Assembly (NCBI GenBank): GCA_017504735.1
Contig: JAFVQP010000016.1
Span: 1-8,906 of the forward strand
Source: Clostridia bacterium
GTDB taxonomy: Bacteria; Bacillota_A; Clostridia; Christensenellales; Borkfalkiaceae
DNA length: 8,906 nt
Direction of reading: 5' to 3'
A program made the position numbers and the translations under genes. The notes beneath the pieces are model-generated. The model did no database searches. It saw only the letters and a list, made by a program, of their open reading frames with translations, and was not told the origin of the DNA. The first letter of the stretch is position 1. The number at the start of each line of letters is the position of its first letter. Of the stretch, positions 6,220 to 8,906 are shown piece after piece.

Positions 6220-7878
6220 ATGAATAGACAAAGAGACGTAATGAAAAAAAGCCCGGCATTGTATATCACGATGCTGATTTTGTGGACAGCGTTGACGGTG
6301 CTTTTGTGGGTGAACTTTTTACCAAAAATTATCGACGTGCCTTTTCGCGTGGGCGGTGGAGTTTCCTTTGGCGTGCAAATCGGCGCGCGGCTGCTTTTGA
6401 CCTTTAACGGTATATTTATTTCCTATTTTTGGTTAAACGGTGTGAAGGATTTTTTGTACGTGATTTGGTATTACTGTTTTCGTCGGCGTATGCTTCAGCG
6501 TTATCACGACGTAATCGATACGGACGTATCGGGCGCGACGGATAAGGTGTTGATGGCGTATTGCACGTGCAACGATTTTGACGGAAAAAGCCTAGAGGAG
6601 AGCATGAAGCAAACGTATCCTCACGTTACGACGGTGATTTTGGACGATTCGACGGAGGTATCGTATAGGGAAGCCGTGGATGAGTTTGCTAAAAAGCATC
6701 ATATTCAGGTGGTGCGCCGTACGGATAGAGTGGGTTTTAAGGCGGGGAATATCAATCATTATTTCATGAGCGAGGAATGTCGTGAAAAGGGGTATGGATA
6801 TTACGTTATTTTGGACTCCGACGAAATTTTACCGCCCGATTACGTGGTGGAAAGCCTGAAATATTTTTACGCGCGGAAAAACGTCGGCATTGTGCAAGCC
6901 AACCACATTTCGGATCGAAACCGCAACTTTTTCATGAAGCTTTTTCACGTGGGGGTCAATTCGCATTGGCCCACCTATCAGACGATGAAGCATTTTTACG
7001 GGTTCTCCACAATGCTTGGACACGGGGCGATGTTAAAGCGTGAGTGTTATGAAAAAGCAGGGGGATTTCCGCCTCTTGTTGCGGAGGATTTGTGTTTGAG
7101 TATCGAGGCGCGCGGAAAGGGGTATTACGTGGCGTTTGCACCCAATATCGTATGTCGGGAAGAGTATCCCATCGATTACGTAGCGTTTAAAAAACGACAT
7201 TCGAAATGGACGCAGGGGAATTTGGAATTTATCAAAAAATATACGGGTAAAATTGCCCGTTCCAAGATGAAGTGGTTTGAAAAAATGGATATTGTGCTGT
7301 TTACCTACAACCTGCCATTGACGGCAATTTTCGCCTTTTTCATCTTTGCAAATTTGATGATTGCGCCTTTGCTTTCGGTGGATTTAGGGGCGGTGTATGC
7401 GGTTTGGATGGTGATTCCCACAATTATTTTCTTTTTCTCGCCGATGCTCAACGACTTTATTACCTGGGCATTCCGTTTAAACCCTTTGCGTACCCTTATT
7501 TATACGGTATCGGTGGTGATGTTGTATGGGTCGATGTTGACGACCTCGCTCATTTCCGCGACAATGGGATTGTTTGGGAAAAAAGCGCGTTTTATCGTTA
7601 CGCCAAAATCGTCAAAAAGGATAGGGGTATTGTTTGCCTTGCGTTTTCAATGGAAGGAAATAGTCTTTTCCACGCTGCTTTTGGTGATTTCCTTGCTTTT
7701 TCAAAAAGCGGTGTGGCCCGTTTTCTTGATTGTGATCACAGGATATTCGTCGATTGTTTTGCTGTTTTTCTCAAACAAACGTTACACCGAGGCGGAAACG
7801 GCGCGTATCGATCGGCAGACGGCAGAGGTTTCTCTTGCGATTAATCCTTTATATTATTATGGGAAGGATAGAAAATAG
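6220..7878 (+). CDS. Family 2 membrane glycosyltransferase, cellulose-synthase-like
   Basis: Probable membrane synthase that polymerises a sugar from a nucleotide-sugar donor and may export the chain; the product is unknown. Start 6220 (552 aa) is preferred over ATG 6199 (559 aa) because of the Shine-Dalgarno. Numbering below is from 6199. Two N-terminal helices (about 20-40 and 62-92) precede a cytosolic GT-A domain with ILDDST (Asp149/150), the DxD motif LDSDE (Asp206, Asp208), GHGAML, and AEDLCLS (Glu296/Asp297). Where processive enzymes have QxxRW, this one has RHSKW (333-337) followed by TQG. About five C-terminal helices follow (370-392, 397-416, 434-455, 488-505, 507-525). Between them is FIVTPK (465-470), matching the FxVTxK gating-loop motif of BcsA-type synthases. 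No PilZ domain and no bcsB-like partner are present. It could alternatively be a non-processive GT2. It has its own promoter, and no clear terminator follows. Confidence 0.85.
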   Translation: MNRQRDVMKKSPALYITMLILWTALTVLLWVNFLPKIIDVPFRVGGGVSFGVQIGARLLLTFNGIFISYFWLNGVKDFLYVIWYYCFRRRMLQRYHDVIDTDVSGATDKVLMAYCTCNDFDGKSLEESMKQTYPHVTTVILDDSTEVSYREAVDEFAKKHHIQVVRRTDRVGFKAGNINHYFMSEECREKGYGYYVILDSDEILPPDYVVESLKYFYARKNVGIVQANHISDRNRNFFMKLFHVGVNSHWPTYQTMKHFYGFSTMLGHGAMLKRECYEKAGGFPPLVAEDLCLSIEARGKGYYVAFAPNIVCREEYPIDYVAFKKRHSKWTQGNLEFIKKYTGKIARSKMKWFEKMDIVLFTYNLPLTAIFAFFIFANLMIAPLLSVDLGAVYAVWMVIPTIIFFFSPMLNDFITWAFRLNPLRTLIYTVSVVMLYGSMLTTSLISATMGLFGKKARFIVTPKSSKRIGVLFALRFQWKEIVFSTLLLVISLLFQKAVWPVFLIVITGYSSIVLLFFSNKRYTEAETARIDRQTAEVSLAINPLYYYGKDRK

Positions 7879-7898
7879 CGGAAATATTGCGCGTGCAC

Positions 7899-7949
7899 AA
7901 AAAAATTTTTCAAAAAACAGTTTACAAGTGCAAATATTTATGTTATAAT
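7899..7949 (+). promoter_or_regulatory. Very strong promoter of pckG: UP-like element, -35 and extended -10
   Basis: -35 TTTACA (7921-7926), a 17-bp spacer and a perfect -10 TATAAT (7944-7949) are preceded by TGT (7941-7943), making an extended -10. Directly upstream of -35, bases 7899-7920 read A7-T5-C-A6-CAG, which fits the E. coli full UP-element consensus (A-tract, T-tract, A-tract) with one mismatch. All three recognition elements together are unusual outside rRNA and other highly expressed genes. The predicted start is G7956. Confidence 0.9.
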
Positions 7950-7955
7950 GTATTT

Positions 7956-7994
7956 GGTGAAATTTGGCAAGCTGGACTTGACCTAGATTTTACC
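7956..7994 (+). promoter_or_regulatory. Long stem-loop at the very 5' end of the pckG transcript
   Basis: Pairing is 7956-7963 with 7987-7994 (8 pairs, one G-U), 7964-7965 with 7985-7986 (one U-G), 7966-7967 with 7982-7983, and 7968-7971 with 7977-7980. The apical loop is CTGGA, with single-base bulges at T7984 and A7981. That makes 16 pairs in 39 nt, starting at the predicted +1. It is followed by an unpaired A-rich stretch and the AAGGAG site at 8023-8028. It may be a 5' mRNA-stabilising hairpin; a small ligand- or protein-binding element is possible but unproven. I do not recognise a known riboswitch class. Confidence 0.55.
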
Positions 7995-8037
7995 GATAAA
8001 AAAAAGAAAAAAATTATCATTTAAGGAGATAAATAAT

Positions 8038-8906
8038 ATGACGAACAACAAGAAAGTGCTTCAATTCGTTGCAGACTGTCAGGCATTTGCACAGCCCGAC
8101 AAAGTGGTTTGGATTGACGGTAGCGATGCGCAGAGAGATGCTTTGAGAGAAGAAGCTTGTGCAACTGGCGAAATCATCAAACTTAACCAAGAATTGTTGC
8201 CTGGTTGCTACTACCACAGAACGGCTGAAAACGACGTAGCGCGTGTAGAAGACAGAACCTTCATTTGCTGCGAAAACGAAGAGGATGCGCTTCCTCATTC
8301 CATCGTAAAATGGAAATCGCCCAAAGAAGCTTATGCAATGGTAAACGAAATTGCAAAGGGCGCATACAAGGGCAGAACGATGTACGTTATCCCTTATTCG
8401 ATGGGTGTTGTAGGTTCTCCTTTCTCGAAAATCGGTATTGAAATCACCGACTCCATCTACGTTGTACTCAACATGATGATCATGACGAGAGTTGGTAAAA
8501 TGTGCCTTGATCAGCTTGGTGAAACCGGCGATTTCGTTAAGGGCTTCCACGCAAAATGCGACGTAAACCCTGAAAAGAGATACATCATGCACTTCCCTGA
8601 AGACAACACCATCATTTCCGTGAACTCCGCTTACGGTGGTAACGTATTGCTTGGTAAAAAGTGCTTCGCACTTCGTATCGCAACCAACCTTGGTAAGAAA
8701 GAAGGCTGGATGGCAGAACACATGCTTATCCTTGGCGTAAAGCGTCCTCAGGATAAGGAAATGAAATACGTTGCAGCTGCGTTCCCTTCCGCTTGCGGTA
8801 AGACGAACCTTGCAATGTTGATCCCTCCCAAGCAGTACCTTGACGCTGGCTACGAAGTACAGTGTGTAGGCGACGATATCGCTTGGATCCGTGTTGGTGA
8901 AGACGG
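8038..8906 (+). CDS. pckG: Phosphoenolpyruvate carboxykinase (GTP), 3'-truncated by the window
   Basis: Interconverts oxaloacetate plus GTP with phosphoenolpyruvate, CO2 and GDP in the cytosol. In anaerobes it can run towards oxaloacetate in fermentation or towards PEP in gluconeogenesis. 289 residues are encoded here, roughly the first half of a protein usually near 600 aa; the frame has no stop before the window ends. It is the GTP type, not the ATP type (PckA). The diagnostic blocks are GSPFSKIGIEITDS (126-139), SAYGGNVLLGKKCFALRIA (197-215), AEHMLILG (226-233, His228 a metal ligand in the family), the P-loop PSACGKTNLAM (250-260) with the reactive Cys253, Lys255 and Thr256, and VGDDIAW (277-283) with the catalytic-site aspartates. 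AAGGAG at 8023-8028 sits nine bases before ATG. The strong promoter and the codon use shared with rpsB and tsf suggest high expression. Confidence 0.95.
   Translation, partial: MTNNKKVLQFVADCQAFAQPDKVVWIDGSDAQRDALREEACATGEIIKLNQELLPGCYYHRTAENDVARVEDRTFICCENEEDALPHSIVKWKSPKEAYAMVNEIAKGAYKGRTMYVIPYSMGVVGSPFSKIGIEITDSIYVVLNMMIMTRVGKMCLDQLGETGDFVKGFHAKCDVNPEKRYIMHFPEDNTIISVNSAYGGNVLLGKKCFALRIATNLGKKEGWMAEHMLILGVKRPQDKEMKYVAAAFPSACGKTNLAMLIPPKQYLDAGYEVQCVGDDIAWIRVGED

Noticed and set aside
7879..7920. Possible terminator after the glycosyltransferase gene in the A7-T5 tract
   Set aside because: There is no GC-rich stem before the T run. The A/T tracts are better explained as an UP element of the pckG promoter.
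7995..8032. TTATC (8014-8018) able to pair with GATAA at 7995-7999 or at 8028-8032 around the pckG ribosome binding site
   Set aside because: Only five A/U-rich pairs in an A-rich leader; too weak to claim a translational switch.
8017..8721. 234-codon open frame on the - strand over the start of pckG
   Set aside because: Same codon-bias shadow effect. The + strand has a clear GTP-PEPCK with conserved motifs, a promoter and a ribosome binding site.
1..8906. Search for mobile elements, CRISPR arrays, tRNA or rRNA genes, toxin-antitoxin or defence genes
   Set aside because: Coding and regulatory sequence accounts for nearly all bases. No repeats, integrase or transposase motifs, cloverleaf-like sequences or spacer arrays were seen by eye.

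Overview
The window looks like an ordinary chromosomal stretch of a Gram-positive, Clostridia-like Bacillota bacterium. The evidence is AGGAGG-type ribosome binding sites, textbook sigma-A promoters (TTGACA/TATAAT with 17-bp spacers), GC-stem plus T-run terminators, and housekeeping proteins of Firmicutes flavour. The exact lineage cannot be fixed from sequence alone; an uncultured gut-type clostridium is a guess.

Layout: (1) Positions 1-1782 hold the translation pair rpsB (5' end cut by the window) and tsf on the + strand. A 10-bp hairpin lies between them and a strong intrinsic terminator follows tsf. (2) Positions 1814-3184 hold a separately promoted gene for an unrecognised multi-pass membrane protein with a Tyr/Asn/Ser/Thr-rich C-terminal tail. 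Its reading frame is broken near codon 32 by an apparent one-base insertion in an A-run. (3) A symmetric bidirectional terminator at 3192-3227 separates it from the convergent proline biosynthesis operon proB-proA-proC, which occupies 3229-6061 on the - strand. This encodes the complete glutamate-to-proline route, with a short ProB lacking the PUA domain. (4) Divergent from proB, a glycosyltransferase family 2 membrane protein with cellulose-synthase-like architecture runs from about 6220 to 7878. The two divergent promoters share almost the same -35 bases. (5) From 8038 to the window end is the 5' half of pckG, a GTP-type PEP carboxykinase. Its promoter looks very strong (UP-element-like A/T tracts, TTTACA, extended -10), and its transcript is predicted to begin exactly at the base of a long stem-loop.

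The genes do not form one pathway. They are independent transcription units for translation, proline synthesis, a probable extracellular or envelope polysaccharide synthase, and central carbon metabolism. No intergenic stretch exceeds 300 bases; the longest (742-845, 1740-1869, 6062-6198, 7879-8037) are described as regulatory features. I saw no RNA genes, CRISPR arrays, insertion sequences, integrase genes or phage genes. No clearly new multi-gene system is visible. The points most worth a second look are the broken membrane-protein gene, the shared -35 divergent promoter, the pckG promoter and leader, and the stand-alone synthase.
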